In this document: positions 46,778 to 57,468 of the stretch, piece after piece
How positions within the stretch are numbered: position 1 is the stretch's first letter
How the letters are laid out: each line of letters opens with the position of its first letter
NCBI GenBank assembly: GCA_963745205.1
Contig: CAVUWX010000007.1
Coordinates: 372,001 to 436,000, forward strand
Direction: 5' to 3'
DNA: 64,000 nucleotides
DNA from: Hyphomicrobium_A sp963745205
Lineage (GTDB): Bacteria; Pseudomonadota; Alphaproteobacteria; Rhizobiales; Hyphomicrobiaceae
Position numbers and translations under genes: made by a program
The notes under the pieces: generated by a model
The model's database searches: none
What the model was told of the DNA's origin: nothing
Seen by the model: the letters and a program-made list of their open reading frames with translations, nothing else

Positions 46778-47356
46778 ATGCGCACATCCAACGCCGACAT
46801 CCTGATGGTGCCGGGCTGGCGCGGCTCAGGTCCCGATCACTGGCAGTCGCGGTGGGAGCGCAACCTCAGGACCGCGCGCCGCGTCGAGCAAGACGACTGG
46901 GACAGACCTGATAAGAATGCGTGGGTCGGTAACATCATCCGGGCGGTCACCTCGAGCGCGAGGCCCGCGGTGCTGGTCGCGCATAGCCTCGGGGTGCACG
47001 CCGTCGCCGACGCGGCCGAGAAGCTTCCCCGAGGCGCCGTCTCCGGCGCCTTTCTCGTCGCCGCGCCCGATCTCGACAATCCGAAGGGGTTTCCGGCTGA
47101 GCTGGGAGAAGCCTGGCCCGCCGACGGCTTCGGCTTCCGGCCGGTGTCGATGCAACGGCTGAATTTCCCCTCGGTTCTGCTCGCCTCCGCCGATGATCCT
47201 TTCTGCCGCATCGAGCGTGCGCGTGAGTTCGCCGCTGCGTGGGGAGCGGGCCTGATCGAGATCGGACCGGCGGGGCATATCAACGCCGCGTCGGGACACG
47301 GACCGTGGCCTGACGGCGTGCTGCGTTTCGGCACCTTCTTGAAGCAGGTCGGCTAA
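46778..47356 (+). CDS. RBBP9/YdeN-type alpha/beta hydrolase
   Basis: The 192-residue protein opens ADILMVPGWRGSGPDHWQSR, has the nucleophile elbow AHSLG, an Asp in LASADDPFCRIERARE and a His in GPAGHINAASGHGPWPDG, the layout of the RBBP9 serine-hydrolase family. The ATG at 46778 is chosen; upstream residues look non-coding. Substrate unknown. Confidence 0.85.
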   Translation: MRTSNADILMVPGWRGSGPDHWQSRWERNLRTARRVEQDDWDRPDKNAWVGNIIRAVTSSARPAVLVAHSLGVHAVADAAEKLPRGAVSGAFLVAAPDLDNPKGFPAELGEAWPADGFGFRPVSMQRLNFPSVLLASADDPFCRIERAREFAAAWGAGLIEIGPAGHINAASGHGPWPDGVLRFGTFLKQVG

Positions 47357-47359
47357 GCG

Positions 47360-47692
47360 TCAGGGCTTCTTGGCGCCCGTCTCGATGTCGCTGACGGCCT
47401 TGGCTAAAAACTCACCCATCAGGCGGCGGATCTCAGCGTCGGGGACCGTGATCCCGGCGGCGTCGAAGTCCTTGCGAATCTTGCGGAAAACGTCGTGATC
47501 GCCCTTTTCCTCAAGGTCCGCCTTGAGGACGGCGCGGACGTAGTCCTGTAGCCCCGCGCCGCTGATTCCAAGCTTCGCCGCCGCCCACTCGGCGATCAGT
47601 TTGTTGCGACGCGCCTCGGCGCGGAACTTAAGGTCCTGATCGAGCGCGAATTTCTTCTCATATGCCTGCTCGCGGTCATCGAAAGTGGTCAT
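47360..47692 (-). CDS. DUF1476 protein (F1-ATPase zeta-type inhibitor)
   Basis: The 110-residue all-helical protein (TTFDDREQAYEKKFALDQDL ... AEWAAAKLGISGAGLQDYVR) is the DUF1476 family, shown in Paracoccus denitrificans to be the zeta inhibitor subunit of F1-ATPase. It is usually next to purC in Rhizobiales, as here. The ATG at 47692 is preferred over one four codons upstream. Confidence 0.9.
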   Translation of the reverse strand: MTTFDDREQAYEKKFALDQDLKFRAEARRNKLIAEWAAAKLGISGAGLQDYVRAVLKADLEEKGDHDVFRKIRKDFDAAGITVPDAEIRRLMGEFLAKAVSDIETGAKKP

Positions 47693-48037
47693 TCTGGTCT
47701 CCACCTTGGGGTATGCCGGCGCCTCGAAGAACAGTCGTCAAGTTGCATCTACGGGGCCCCGAAATTCGGCTTTCGGGCCAGCCATAGCCGGTGCTAGGGC
47801 GCCGATCAATGCTGTCTCCCGGGTCGTTAGCGACACTTGCGACCAGATCCATCCTTAAGATTGTTTCCAGGGTCCGCTTCGGCTAGTGTCCGCGTTGGGT
47901 GTCCGACCGCGCGAGCCGGCCCCGCACGACTCCGTCTTGAGGCAAGAACTTGTCGCATTTTCAGCGGCTTGGCTTTGTCTCCGGTGTCGTCTCTCACCTC
48001 GCAATCGAGCAGTTTCAGGGCAAAGGACAACGCCTCA
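47693..48037. other. Divergent promoter region between DUF1476 and purC
   Basis: About 345 bases with divergent genes on either side. No fold typical of a purine riboswitch is evident. Frames here lack binding sites and protein-like composition. Confidence 0.4.
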
Positions 48038-48832
48038 ATGAACAAGCGTCGCCGCATCTACGAGGGCAAGGCGAAGGTGCTCTACGAGGGCCCCGAGCCG
48101 GGCACGCTCATCCAGCATTTCAAGGACGATGCGACCGCGTTCAATGCCAAGAAGCACGCGCTCATCGAGGGCAAGGGCGTGCTCAACAACCGCATCTCGG
48201 AATACGTCTTTCAGCGGCTCGGCGAGATCGGTGTGCCGACGCACTTCATGAAGCGCCTCAACATGCGCGAGCAGCTCATCCGCGAGGTCGAGATCATCCC
48301 GCTCGAGGTCGTGGTGCGCAACGTGGCGGCGGGCTCGCTGTCGACGCGGCTCGGGCTCGAGGAGGGCGTGCAGCTTCCGCGCTCGATCATCGAGTTCTAC
48401 TACAAGGACGACGCCTTGAACGACCCGATGGTGTCGGAGGAGCACATCACCGCGTTCGGCTGGGCGACCCCGCAGGAGATCGACGAGATCATGCAGCTCG
48501 CGCTGCGCATCAACGACTTCCTCGTGGGCCTCTTCCTCGGCATCGGCATCCGCCTCGTCGACTTCAAGGTGGAGTTCGGGCGCTTGTGGGAGAACGAGCA
48601 GATGCGCATCGTGCTCGCCGACGAGATCAGCCCCGATTGCTGCCGGCTGTGGGACATCGCAACCTCCGACAAGCTCGACAAGGACCGCTTCCGTCGCGAT
48701 CTGGGCGGCCTGCTCGAGGCCTATCAGGAGGTGGCGCGGCGCCTCGGCGTGTTCACGAGCAACCGGCCCGCCAAAGGCGCCGGGCCCATCCTCGTGGCAT
48801 CGAACCCCGGCGCCAACAGCAAGCCGAACTAA
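48038..48832 (+). CDS. purC: SAICAR synthetase
   Basis: The 264-residue enzyme ligates aspartate to CAIR. It has the ATP-binding RRIYEGKAKVLYEGPEPGTL, the IPLEVVVRNVAAGSLSTRLG core and LVDFKVEFGR and DEISPDCCRLWD loops. An AAAGGACA site precedes the ATG at 48038. It begins the purC-purS-purQ group. Confidence 0.97.
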   Translation: MNKRRRIYEGKAKVLYEGPEPGTLIQHFKDDATAFNAKKHALIEGKGVLNNRISEYVFQRLGEIGVPTHFMKRLNMREQLIREVEIIPLEVVVRNVAAGSLSTRLGLEEGVQLPRSIIEFYYKDDALNDPMVSEEHITAFGWATPQEIDEIMQLALRINDFLVGLFLGIGIRLVDFKVEFGRLWENEQMRIVLADEISPDCCRLWDIATSDKLDKDRFRRDLGGLLEAYQEVARRLGVFTSNRPAKGAGPILVASNPGANSKPN

Positions 48833-48836
48833 TACG

Positions 48837-48909
48837 GGCAGTAGGCAACAAGGCAGTGGTAGTGAGGCGTCTGCTGCGTCGCTGCTTCACTGCCCAACTG
48901 ACTACTGCC
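48837..48909 (+). other. Two-tier inverted repeat between purC and purS
   Basis: Outer arms GGCAGTAG (48837) and CTACTGCC (48902) and inner arms GGCAGTG (48852) and CACTGCC (48888) are separated on both sides by exactly seven unpaired bases. It could form a long hairpin in the purC-purS message. No T run follows, so it is not a standard terminator. It may be an extragenic palindrome-type repeat. Confidence 0.6.
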
Positions 48910-48925
48910 TGCCCCCGGAGCACAA

Positions 48926-49168
48926 ATGAAAGCCCGCATCAGGATCACGCTCAAGCCCGGTGTCCTCGACCCGCAGGGCAAGGCGATCGAGCACGCGCTG
49001 ACGGCGCTCGGCATCCCCGGCGTCGAGGACGTGCGGCAGGGCAAGTACATCGAGGTGAAGCTTGGTGCGACGAGCGAGGCGCGCGCGAGAGAGACGGTCG
49101 AGCGCATGTGCAAGGATCTGCTCGCCAACACCGTGATCGAGAATTATTCCTACGAGCTCGACGCGTGA
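48926..49168 (+). CDS. purS: FGAM synthase PurS subunit
   Basis: The 80-residue protein (RIRITLKPGVLDPQGKAIEH ... ENYSYELDA) is the small PurS subunit that helps transfer ammonia from PurQ to PurL. Fits the three-protein FGAM synthase found where PurL is the short form. Confidence 0.95.
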   Translation: MKARIRITLKPGVLDPQGKAIEHALTALGIPGVEDVRQGKYIEVKLGATSEARARETVERMCKDLLANTVIENYSYELDA

Positions 49169-49175
49169 GGGCGCA

Positions 49176-49631
49176 ATGACGGCCCCAGCGAAGCTTTTCT
49201 CGTCGCTAGCCGTCGCCGCGTTGCTGATCTCCGGAGGTGCTCACATGGCCTCGGGCGCCGCCGACACGCGCCCTGTGCTCGACTGCAAGCTCGGCTTTGA
49301 TGCGATCAGACAGGCGGCCTACGCCCATCCCCGCGCCGAAAAGAGCGAGAAGCCCGACTGGGATATGGTGCAGGTGAAGTCGGCCGACCCCGGCGACAAG
49401 GAGTGGTGGCTGGCGCTGTTCGTGTTCACGAAGAAGGCGCATTATGCCTACCCGACCGTCACGCTGAAATCGATCTGGAAGGAGCCCGGCGGACAGGTTC
49501 TTTCCGAGCGCACCGCCTGCGGCTACGGCGACAAGGCGCTGTTCGACAAGGTGATGGCCGAGTTCGCCGAGCTCGACCGGCAGATGAACGAGGCCATCGC
49601 AAAAGAGCACCCCGAGAAACCGAAGCAATGA
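49176..49631 (+). CDS. Secreted hypothetical protein between purS and purQ
   Basis: The 151-residue product has a signal peptide (LFSSLAVAALLISGGAHMAS), a mature domain with two Cys (LDCKLGFD, RTACGYGD) and a Lys/Glu-rich tail. It lies 7 bases after purS and 17 before purQ, so it is cotranscribed with purine genes although its location suggests another job. Unrecognised family. Confidence 0.7.
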   Translation: MTAPAKLFSSLAVAALLISGGAHMASGAADTRPVLDCKLGFDAIRQAAYAHPRAEKSEKPDWDMVQVKSADPGDKEWWLALFVFTKKAHYAYPTVTLKSIWKEPGGQVLSERTACGYGDKALFDKVMAEFAELDRQMNEAIAKEHPEKPKQ

Positions 49632-49648
49632 TGGAAGGCTGAACCGCC

Positions 49649-50350
49649 ATGCTGCGCGCCAGCGTCATCGTCTTTCCCGGCTCCAACTGCGACCGCGACA
49701 TCAAGGTCGCGCTGGAAAGCATCACCGGCTTCCCCGCGAAGATGGTCTGGCACGGCGATGCCTCGGTACCGGCGTCCGACCTCGTCGTGCTGCCGGGCGG
49801 CTTTTCCTACGGCGACTACCTGCGCTGCGGCGCCATGGCCGCTCACTCGCCCATCATGCGCGACGTCATCGCCAAGGCCAAAGCCGGCACGCCGGTACTC
49901 GGCATTTGCAACGGCTTCCAGGTCCTGTGCGAGTCGGGCCTGTTGCCGGGCGTGTTGATGCGCAACGCTTCCCTGAGGTTCATCTGCCGGGACGTGTGGC
50001 TTAGGATAGAGAACGACGCGACGTTCTTCACCAAGTGCTACCGCAAGGACCAGGTGATCCGGCTGCCGATCGCGCACGCGGAAGGCAACTACTTCGCCGA
50101 CACGGAGATCCTCGATAAGCTCGAGGGCGAGGGCCGCGTCGTGTTCCGCTATTGCGACGAGGCGGGCGAGGCGAGCGCTGAGGCCAACCCCAACGGCGCC
50201 CAGCGCAACATCGCCGGCATCTGCAATGAGACGGGGCGCGTGGTCGGCCTCATGCCGCATCCCGAGCGGCTGTTCGAGCTGGCGCTCGGCGGCGCCGATG
50301 GCCGCCGCATGATCGAGAGCGCGCTGCTGAGCACGTTGGAGCCGGCCTAG
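49649..50350 (+). CDS. purQ: FGAM synthase glutaminase subunit PurQ
   Basis: The 233-residue class I glutamine amidotransferase has the nucleophile Cys in GICNGFQVLCESGLL and the catalytic His in LMPHPERLFE. It provides ammonia to PurL. Followed by a strong hairpin terminator. Confidence 0.97.
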   Translation: MLRASVIVFPGSNCDRDIKVALESITGFPAKMVWHGDASVPASDLVVLPGGFSYGDYLRCGAMAAHSPIMRDVIAKAKAGTPVLGICNGFQVLCESGLLPGVLMRNASLRFICRDVWLRIENDATFFTKCYRKDQVIRLPIAHAEGNYFADTEILDKLEGEGRVVFRYCDEAGEASAEANPNGAQRNIAGICNETGRVVGLMPHPERLFELALGGADGRRMIESALLSTLEPA

Positions 50351-50376
50351 GCTCCGCTCGTCCCTACCCCATTGGA

Positions 50377-50413
50377 AAAGCGTGCCGGGCGTCGGACCCG
50401 GCACGCTTTGTTT
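50377..50413. terminator. Bidirectional intrinsic terminator
   Basis: A perfect 13-bp stem (AAAGCGTGCCGGG / CCCGGCACGCTTT) with a 7-base loop lies between the convergent ends of purQ and the gene at 50431. A-rich and T-rich flanks on both sides would let it serve both strands. Confidence 0.8.
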
Positions 50414-50430
50414 CGTGTGACGCCGCGGCG

Positions 50431-50820
50431 TTACTTCTGCAGTGGGGTGTAAGCGACCTGCTTCAGCGGCTCGACCGTCATGGCGACGGCACCGGGCGAG
50501 CAGGTAAACCGCAGCTCGGTGCCTGAGCCGGTATCGAAGCGCGCGGTCTTGCCGGCCTCGACGGTGGCGCGGAAGCGGGCTGACACGGTCGCGGGCAACT
50601 CGTCACCCTTGATCTCGTCGCCAACGACCAGCGTGAGCTGGCAGACGCCGTTGTCGGTGAGGAAGTAGCCGACGGCGTGCTTGGCGCCCAGGTGCAGGCT
50701 CACGCCCTGGTTCGGCTTGAAGCTGACGGCGTTCGATTGCGCAGCTGCATTCCCGGCTGCGGCGAGGACGGACAAGGCAAGCACGGCGGCAACGCCGGCG
50801 CTTTTTGCGATCGCGGACAT
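50431..50820 (-). CDS. Secreted hypothetical protein
   Basis: The 129-residue product has a signal peptide (AGVAAVLALSVLAAAGNAAA) and a small beta-rich mature domain with two Cys (NGVCQLTLVVGDEI, RFTCSPGAVAMTVE), likely a disulfide. AGGAG precedes the ATG. Conserved-looking but unrecognised. Confidence 0.7.
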   Translation of the reverse strand: MSAIAKSAGVAAVLALSVLAAAGNAAAQSNAVSFKPNQGVSLHLGAKHAVGYFLTDNGVCQLTLVVGDEIKGDELPATVSARFRATVEAGKTARFDTGSGTELRFTCSPGAVAMTVEPLKQVAYTPLQK

Positions 50821-51060
50821 GGCTCCTGCTCCTTTTGAAGGCTAATGGGTGAAGCCGGGTTTGAACGAAACGAACTGCCCGGCGGGAGCGGGAACATAAG
50901 CGGCGGATTCCCCAGAACAAATGCAAATTGTTGCAATGCAGCAATGTTGGAATAACAGCGCGCAACTGTCGCGGGTAGGCCCCTCTTCCCACCCTTATGG
51001 GTGGCGTTCGTGGAACGCGCGCGTGTGCGTCGGCGTCTCTTCACCAAGCAGCTCGTGGAG

Positions 51061-51699
51061 ATGCAATTGCCAAACGCCGCCTATGATTACGAGATCATCG
51101 ATCTGTCGCAATTACGCGAGGAAGCCGCCTCGTGCCGGCGCTGTCCCTTATGGCGCAACGCTACCCAGACCGTATTCGGCGAAGGCCCGGTGCCGGCGAA
51201 AATGATGTTCGTCGGCGAGCAGCCGGGCGACAAGGAGGACCTCGCCGGGCGACCGTTCGTGGGGCCGGCGGGCCTCATTCTCGACCAGGCGCTCGAGGAA
51301 GCGGGCATCGACCGGACGAAAGTCTACGTCACCAACGCGGTGAAGCATTTCAAGAACGAGCCGCGCGGCAAGCGCCGCCTGCACAAAAAGCCCGACACGA
51401 GCGAGATCGAGGCTTGCCGCTGGTGGCTCGCCAAGGAGATCAACCTCGTGCGTCCGCGCCTCACGGTTGCGCTCGGAGCGACGGCGGCCGGCGCGCTGAT
51501 GCGGCGCCCCGTAACCATCGGGCGGTTGCGCGGCGAGGCGGTCGAAAGCGAATTGGGGAGCCTGTGGATTACGGTGCACCCGTCCTACCTGCTGCGGCTT
51601 CCCGACGAGACCTCGCGCCAGCGCGAATTTTTGCGCTTCGTCAAAGATTTGCAGGGCGCCAAGAGCTGGCTCGCGAGCCACAGCAAGCGCGCCATCTGA
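51061..51699 (+). CDS. udgX: UdgX-type uracil-DNA glycosylase
   Basis: The 212-residue protein has the family 4/5 core: CRRCPLW near the start (iron-sulfur Cys), motif 1 GEQPGDKEDLAGRPFVGPAG, the TNAVKHF block and a distinctive GKRRLHKKPDTSEI loop. In Mycobacterium UdgX the His of a KRRIH loop forms a covalent bond to the abasic site after uracil removal; here it is His108 counted from the ATG at 51061, matching the Mycobacterium position (His109). Final motif HPSYLLRLPD. An upstream GTG at 51001 is possible. It sits between purQ and purL. Confidence 0.85.
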   Translation: MQLPNAAYDYEIIDLSQLREEAASCRRCPLWRNATQTVFGEGPVPAKMMFVGEQPGDKEDLAGRPFVGPAGLILDQALEEAGIDRTKVYVTNAVKHFKNEPRGKRRLHKKPDTSEIEACRWWLAKEINLVRPRLTVALGATAAGALMRRPVTIGRLRGEAVESELGSLWITVHPSYLLRLPDETSRQREFLRFVKDLQGAKSWLASHSKRAI

Positions 51700-51771
51700 G
51701 CAAGGCGACAAGCGCGCGATCGGCCGCTATAAGCGCAGTCTCTCATCCCCGGGGGAGACGAGCTTTTCCGC

Positions 51772-53991
<2,220 letters not shown>

Positions 53992-54074
53992 GCCCGTTCT
54001 GGGGCCATTCTTGACGTGCGCAGGCGGTGCTGGCAGCGTTGTCCGGGTGGCGTCCGACGGAGGAGACCCTACTG

Positions 54075-54308
54075 ATGGCCATGGACGCCGGCGAGATCGA
54101 GCGGCTCATCAAAGCCAAACTGCCGGACGCCCGCGTCGAGATCCGCGATCTCGCGGGCGATGGCGATCATTATGCCGCCCACGTGGTCAGCTCCGCCTTC
54201 AAGGGCAAGACCCGCGTGCAGCAGCACCAGATGGTCTACGAGGCTTTGGGCGGGCGCATGGGGGGCGCGCTGCACGCGCTGGCACTGACTACGGCGGCCG
54301 CAGGCTGA
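54075..54308 (+). CDS. bolA: BolA-family protein
   Basis: The 77-residue protein (IERLIKAKLPDARVEIRDLA ... KTRVQQHQMVYEALGGRMGG) has the BolA fold with the conserved His in QHQMVY. BolA proteins bind monothiol glutaredoxins and share a 2Fe-2S cluster, consistent with grxD next door. GGAGGAG precedes the ATG at 54075. Confidence 0.92.
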   Translation: MAMDAGEIERLIKAKLPDARVEIRDLAGDGDHYAAHVVSSAFKGKTRVQQHQMVYEALGGRMGGALHALALTTAAAG

Positions 54309-54407
54309 CGATTGATTTTGGAGCGAAAGCCCACACATTCATGATTGAAGCCCGGCGCGAGACGGCCTAAAGGCTCGCACAGCCACGGAGCCAGGGAAGG
54401 ACCGCAG

Positions 54408-54761
54408 ATGACCCCGCAGCAGGACGTGCAGGACTGGATCCGCAAGACCATCGCGTCAAACGACGTCGTCCTCTTCATGAAGGGGCAAAAGGCGATGCCT
54501 CAGTGCGGGTTCTCCGCGCAGGTTGCCCACATCCTCGGCCTGCTTGGCGTCAGCTACAAAGACGTCAACGTACTCGATGACGTGGGCATCCGCGACGGTA
54601 TCAAGGTCTTCTCCAAGTGGCCGACGATCCCACAGCTCTACGTCAAGGGCGAGTTTGTCGGCGGCTGCGACATCGTGCGCGAGATGGCGCAGGCGGGCGA
54701 GCTGCAGCAGCTCTTCGACGAGAAGGGCGTCGCCTACGACAAGTCGAAGGCGCTGGCTTAG
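54408..54761 (+). CDS. grxD: Monothiol glutaredoxin Grx4 type
   Basis: The 117-residue protein has the CGFS active site (MPQCGFSAQVAHILG), the WPTIPQLYVKGEFVGGCDIV glutathione-binding stretch. It carries 2Fe-2S clusters and partners with BolA. Cotranscribed with bolA about 100 bases downstream. Confidence 0.96.
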   Translation: MTPQQDVQDWIRKTIASNDVVLFMKGQKAMPQCGFSAQVAHILGLLGVSYKDVNVLDDVGIRDGIKVFSKWPTIPQLYVKGEFVGGCDIVREMAQAGELQQLFDEKGVAYDKSKALA

Positions 54762-54864
54762 GCCCCGCCCACACGGCGGCCCTAGTTTTGCCGCCACGGC
54801 CCCTTTGACTGCGAGCCGCATCGGACCAGCCTTGGTCCGCATCCTCGAGGACTAGGCAAGTGCC

Positions 54865-55929
54865 ATGCGCTTGGGTGGCCGGCGTTTCCTATTGAGCCTC
54901 GCCATCATCGGCGCCGCGGTATGCCTCGCGCTCGGCATCAGCCTGCCAATCCTCAGGCTCACCAAATTCATCTTCTGGACCAGCGAGTACTCCCTGATCT
55001 CAACGGTGGAAGTGCTGTTGCGCGATCACCAGACCTTCCTCGGCCTCGTCGTGCTCGTGTTCTCGATCCTCTTGCCGATCGTGAAGCTCGGCTATCTGCT
55101 GCTCGTCTCGACGCTGCCCGCGGCCGAGCTGCGTCGCCACGCCAAACGACTCAAGGCCATCGAATGGATCGGCAAATGGTCTATGCACGACGTGCTGGTG
55201 CTGGCGCTGACGATCTTCTTCTTGAAGAGCCAAGGCATCTACGATGCCGCGAGCCTGCCCGCCGTCTATCTGTTCACGACCGCGGTGGCGCTGATGATCC
55301 TGTCCTACGCCTGGCTCAAGACCGACATGGCGGCGGCCGGCGGCCCGCTCACGGAGATGGAGACGCCGAAGCGGCTGTCGACGGTGCGCAATTTCCTTTT
55401 GAGCTTCCTCATCATCGTGGCGACGGTCTTCTTCGCGCTCGGCATCATCCTGCCCGTGATCCGCTTCACCACCGTCTACGTGTGGACCAACGAGCACTCG
55501 ATCGCGACCATCATCTGGGCGCTCTACGAGAGCAACGAATACTTCCTTTGCACCGTGGTGTTCGCGGTCTCGATCTTCTTCCCGTTCCTGAAACTCTTCT
55601 ATTTGCTCACGCTCGTTACCTCGCCGGACCTGTCGCCGGAGTTCCGGCGGCGCTCCTTCTCCACTATGGAATGGCTCGGGCGCTACTCGATGACGGACGT
55701 GATGGTGCTGGCGCTGATGATCTTCTATGTGAACTCATCGGGCTACACGGAGGCGATCGTGATGCCGGGGGTATACTTCTTCGCCGCCTCCGCGCTCATC
55801 ACCATGCTGGCCTACGGCTGGGCCAACACGGTGCCGCCGCAGCGCGCTGCGACCACCGCGACCGAGCCGGTTAGCGGCGAGATCGTGACACTCCCCAGCA
55901 ACCCTGCGCGCCGCCACAGGCCGGCGTGA
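54865..55929 (+). CDS. Paraquat-inducible protein A-like membrane protein
   Basis: The 354-residue protein contains two tandem PqiA-type domains, each with LPI(L/V)(R/I) and F(F/L)xVVLVFSI or related helices followed by EWIGKWSMHDVLVLAL and EWLGRYSMTDVMVLAL. Normal PqiA has zinc-ribbon segments before the domains; these are absent here. No pqiB or pqiC is adjacent. Probably an inner-membrane protein of lipid transport or envelope stress, by family. Confidence 0.8.
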   Translation: MRLGGRRFLLSLAIIGAAVCLALGISLPILRLTKFIFWTSEYSLISTVEVLLRDHQTFLGLVVLVFSILLPIVKLGYLLLVSTLPAAELRRHAKRLKAIEWIGKWSMHDVLVLALTIFFLKSQGIYDAASLPAVYLFTTAVALMILSYAWLKTDMAAAGGPLTEMETPKRLSTVRNFLLSFLIIVATVFFALGIILPVIRFTTVYVWTNEHSIATIIWALYESNEYFLCTVVFAVSIFFPFLKLFYLLTLVTSPDLSPEFRRRSFSTMEWLGRYSMTDVMVLALMIFYVNSSGYTEAIVMPGVYFFAASALITMLAYGWANTVPPQRAATTATEPVSGEIVTLPSNPARRHRPA

Positions 55930-55965
55930 GCGCCGTCAGAAAACGTCCTCGAAGGGAGGAAACCC

Positions 55966-56595
55966 GTGACCCCTTGGGAGATCAAAGGCCGCGAGTTCGG
56001 CAACTGCAATTGCTCCTACGGCTGCCCGTGCCAGTTCAACGCGCTTCCGACCCATGGCCACTGCCGCGGGCTCGCCGTGTTCGAAATCGAGGAAGGCATC
56101 CATGGGGTGACGCGGCTCGACGGGCTGAAGGCCGCGGGGATCTTTCGCTGGCCGGGTCCCATACACGAAGGTGGTGGCGAGGGCGTGCACGTCATCGACA
56201 GGCGCGCCACACCTGAGCAGCGCGAAGCGCTGCTGCGCATCTTGCGAGGCGAGGACACCGAGCCGGGGGCGACCGTATTTAGCGTGTTCGCCTCCACCTG
56301 CGACAAACTGCACGAGCCGATCGTTGCGGAGATCGAGTTCGAGCTCGATATCGAGGGGCGCAAGGCTCGCGCGCGCATCGACGGGGTCGCAGAGATGCGC
56401 GGCGCTCCGATCCTCAACCCGATCACCGGCGCCGAGCACCGCGTGCGCATCGAGCAGCCGAACGGTTTTGAATTTGCGGTGGCCGAAATCGGCCGTGGGT
56501 GGTCGAAGACGGCGGCGCCGGTGAGCTTCGACCTCGACGACACCTACGGCCAGTTCGCGCGCATCCACCTCAACCAAAGCGGAATGGTGCGCTAA
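55966..56595 (+). CDS. DUF1326 protein
   Basis: The 209-residue protein with a CNCSYGCPCQF cluster near the N-terminus is the DUF1326 family. It starts at a GTG with GGAGG upstream. It directly precedes a DUF2182 membrane protein, a pairing seen in many proteobacteria and thought to involve metal handling. Function unproven. Confidence 0.85.
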   Translation: MTPWEIKGREFGNCNCSYGCPCQFNALPTHGHCRGLAVFEIEEGIHGVTRLDGLKAAGIFRWPGPIHEGGGEGVHVIDRRATPEQREALLRILRGEDTEPGATVFSVFASTCDKLHEPIVAEIEFELDIEGRKARARIDGVAEMRGAPILNPITGAEHRVRIEQPNGFEFAVAEIGRGWSKTAAPVSFDLDDTYGQFARIHLNQSGMVR

Positions 56596-56609
56596 AAGGA
56601 CTGGGCCGC

Positions 56610-57407
56610 ATGATCGAGACGCTGCTGCGGCATGACCGCGCCATCATCGCGAGTGCGCTTGGCCTGCTGACGGTGCTCGCCTGGCTCGCATTGCTGCAGG
56701 GCGCGGGCACCGGCATGAGCGCGGCCGCCATGACGACGTGGCAGTTCCCACCGCCCCGCGTGACGCCGTTGCCTGGCGCATGGAACGCCGCCTATTGGCT
56801 GACGATGCTGGCGATGTGGTGGGTCATGATGGTTGCCATGATGGTCCCCAGCGCCGCGCCGATGATCTTGCTCTATGCGCGCGTCACCCGGCGGAGCGAG
56901 GCGCGAGGCCATGTAGCAGACACACTCGTTCCAACCTCCTTTTTCGCCGGCGGCTATCTCTCCTGCTGGCTCGCTTTCAGCATGCTCGCGGTTGGGCTCC
57001 AGTTTGCGCTGGAGCGCGCAGGTCTCATCGACGGCATGATGATGTGGTCGACGACCCGATCGCTCACTGCGGGGCTGCTTTTGGCGGCCGGTCTTTATCA
57101 GCTCTCGCCGCTGAAGAACTCCTGCCTCGGCCAGTGCCGCTCGCCTGCCGCATTCCTGGCCCGGCATTGGCGAGGAGGCCGGCGCGGCGCCTTCCAACTC
57201 GGCCTCGTCCACGGCCTATTCTGCCTTGGGTGCTGCTGGGCGCTGATGCTGTTGCTGTTCGCGGCCGGCGTCATGAACCTCGTGTGGATCGCGGGCCTTG
57301 CGATTCTGGTACTGGCCGAGAAGCTCCTTCCATTCGGTGCGCAGCTCGCCCCATTGACCGCGGCGCTTCTAGTGGGCGCCGCCCTCTACGCGATCCTCAT
57401 CGCCTGA
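56610..57407 (+). CDS. DUF2182 integral membrane protein
   Basis: The 265-residue protein has about seven helices with MWWVMMVAMMVPSAAPMILL, LYQLSPLKNSCLGQCRSPAA and HGLFCLGCCWALMLLLFAAG, the Met- and Cys-rich signatures of the DUF2182 predicted metal-binding proteins. Starts 14 bases after its DUF1326 partner. Confidence 0.88.
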   Translation: MIETLLRHDRAIIASALGLLTVLAWLALLQGAGTGMSAAAMTTWQFPPPRVTPLPGAWNAAYWLTMLAMWWVMMVAMMVPSAAPMILLYARVTRRSEARGHVADTLVPTSFFAGGYLSCWLAFSMLAVGLQFALERAGLIDGMMMWSTTRSLTAGLLLAAGLYQLSPLKNSCLGQCRSPAAFLARHWRGGRRGAFQLGLVHGLFCLGCCWALMLLLFAAGVMNLVWIAGLAILVLAEKLLPFGAQLAPLTAALLVGAALYAILIA

Positions 57408-57424
57408 GCCTACGGAAACGCGAA

Positions 57425-57446
57425 GCGGCGCCCGCCGGGGCGCCGC
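57425..57446. terminator. GC-rich hairpin between DUF2182 gene and rpsD
   Basis: An 8-bp stem GCGGCGCC / GGCGCCGC with a 6-base loop lies in the 60-base gap between these convergent genes. No long T run follows, so termination strength is uncertain. Confidence 0.5.
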
Positions 57447-57468
57447 TCGATATCGTTGTCGCCTTCGT

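Noticed and set aside
47693..48037. Purine riboswitch before purC
   Set aside because: No pairing pattern resembling the known purine or PRPP-class aptamers could be found by eye.
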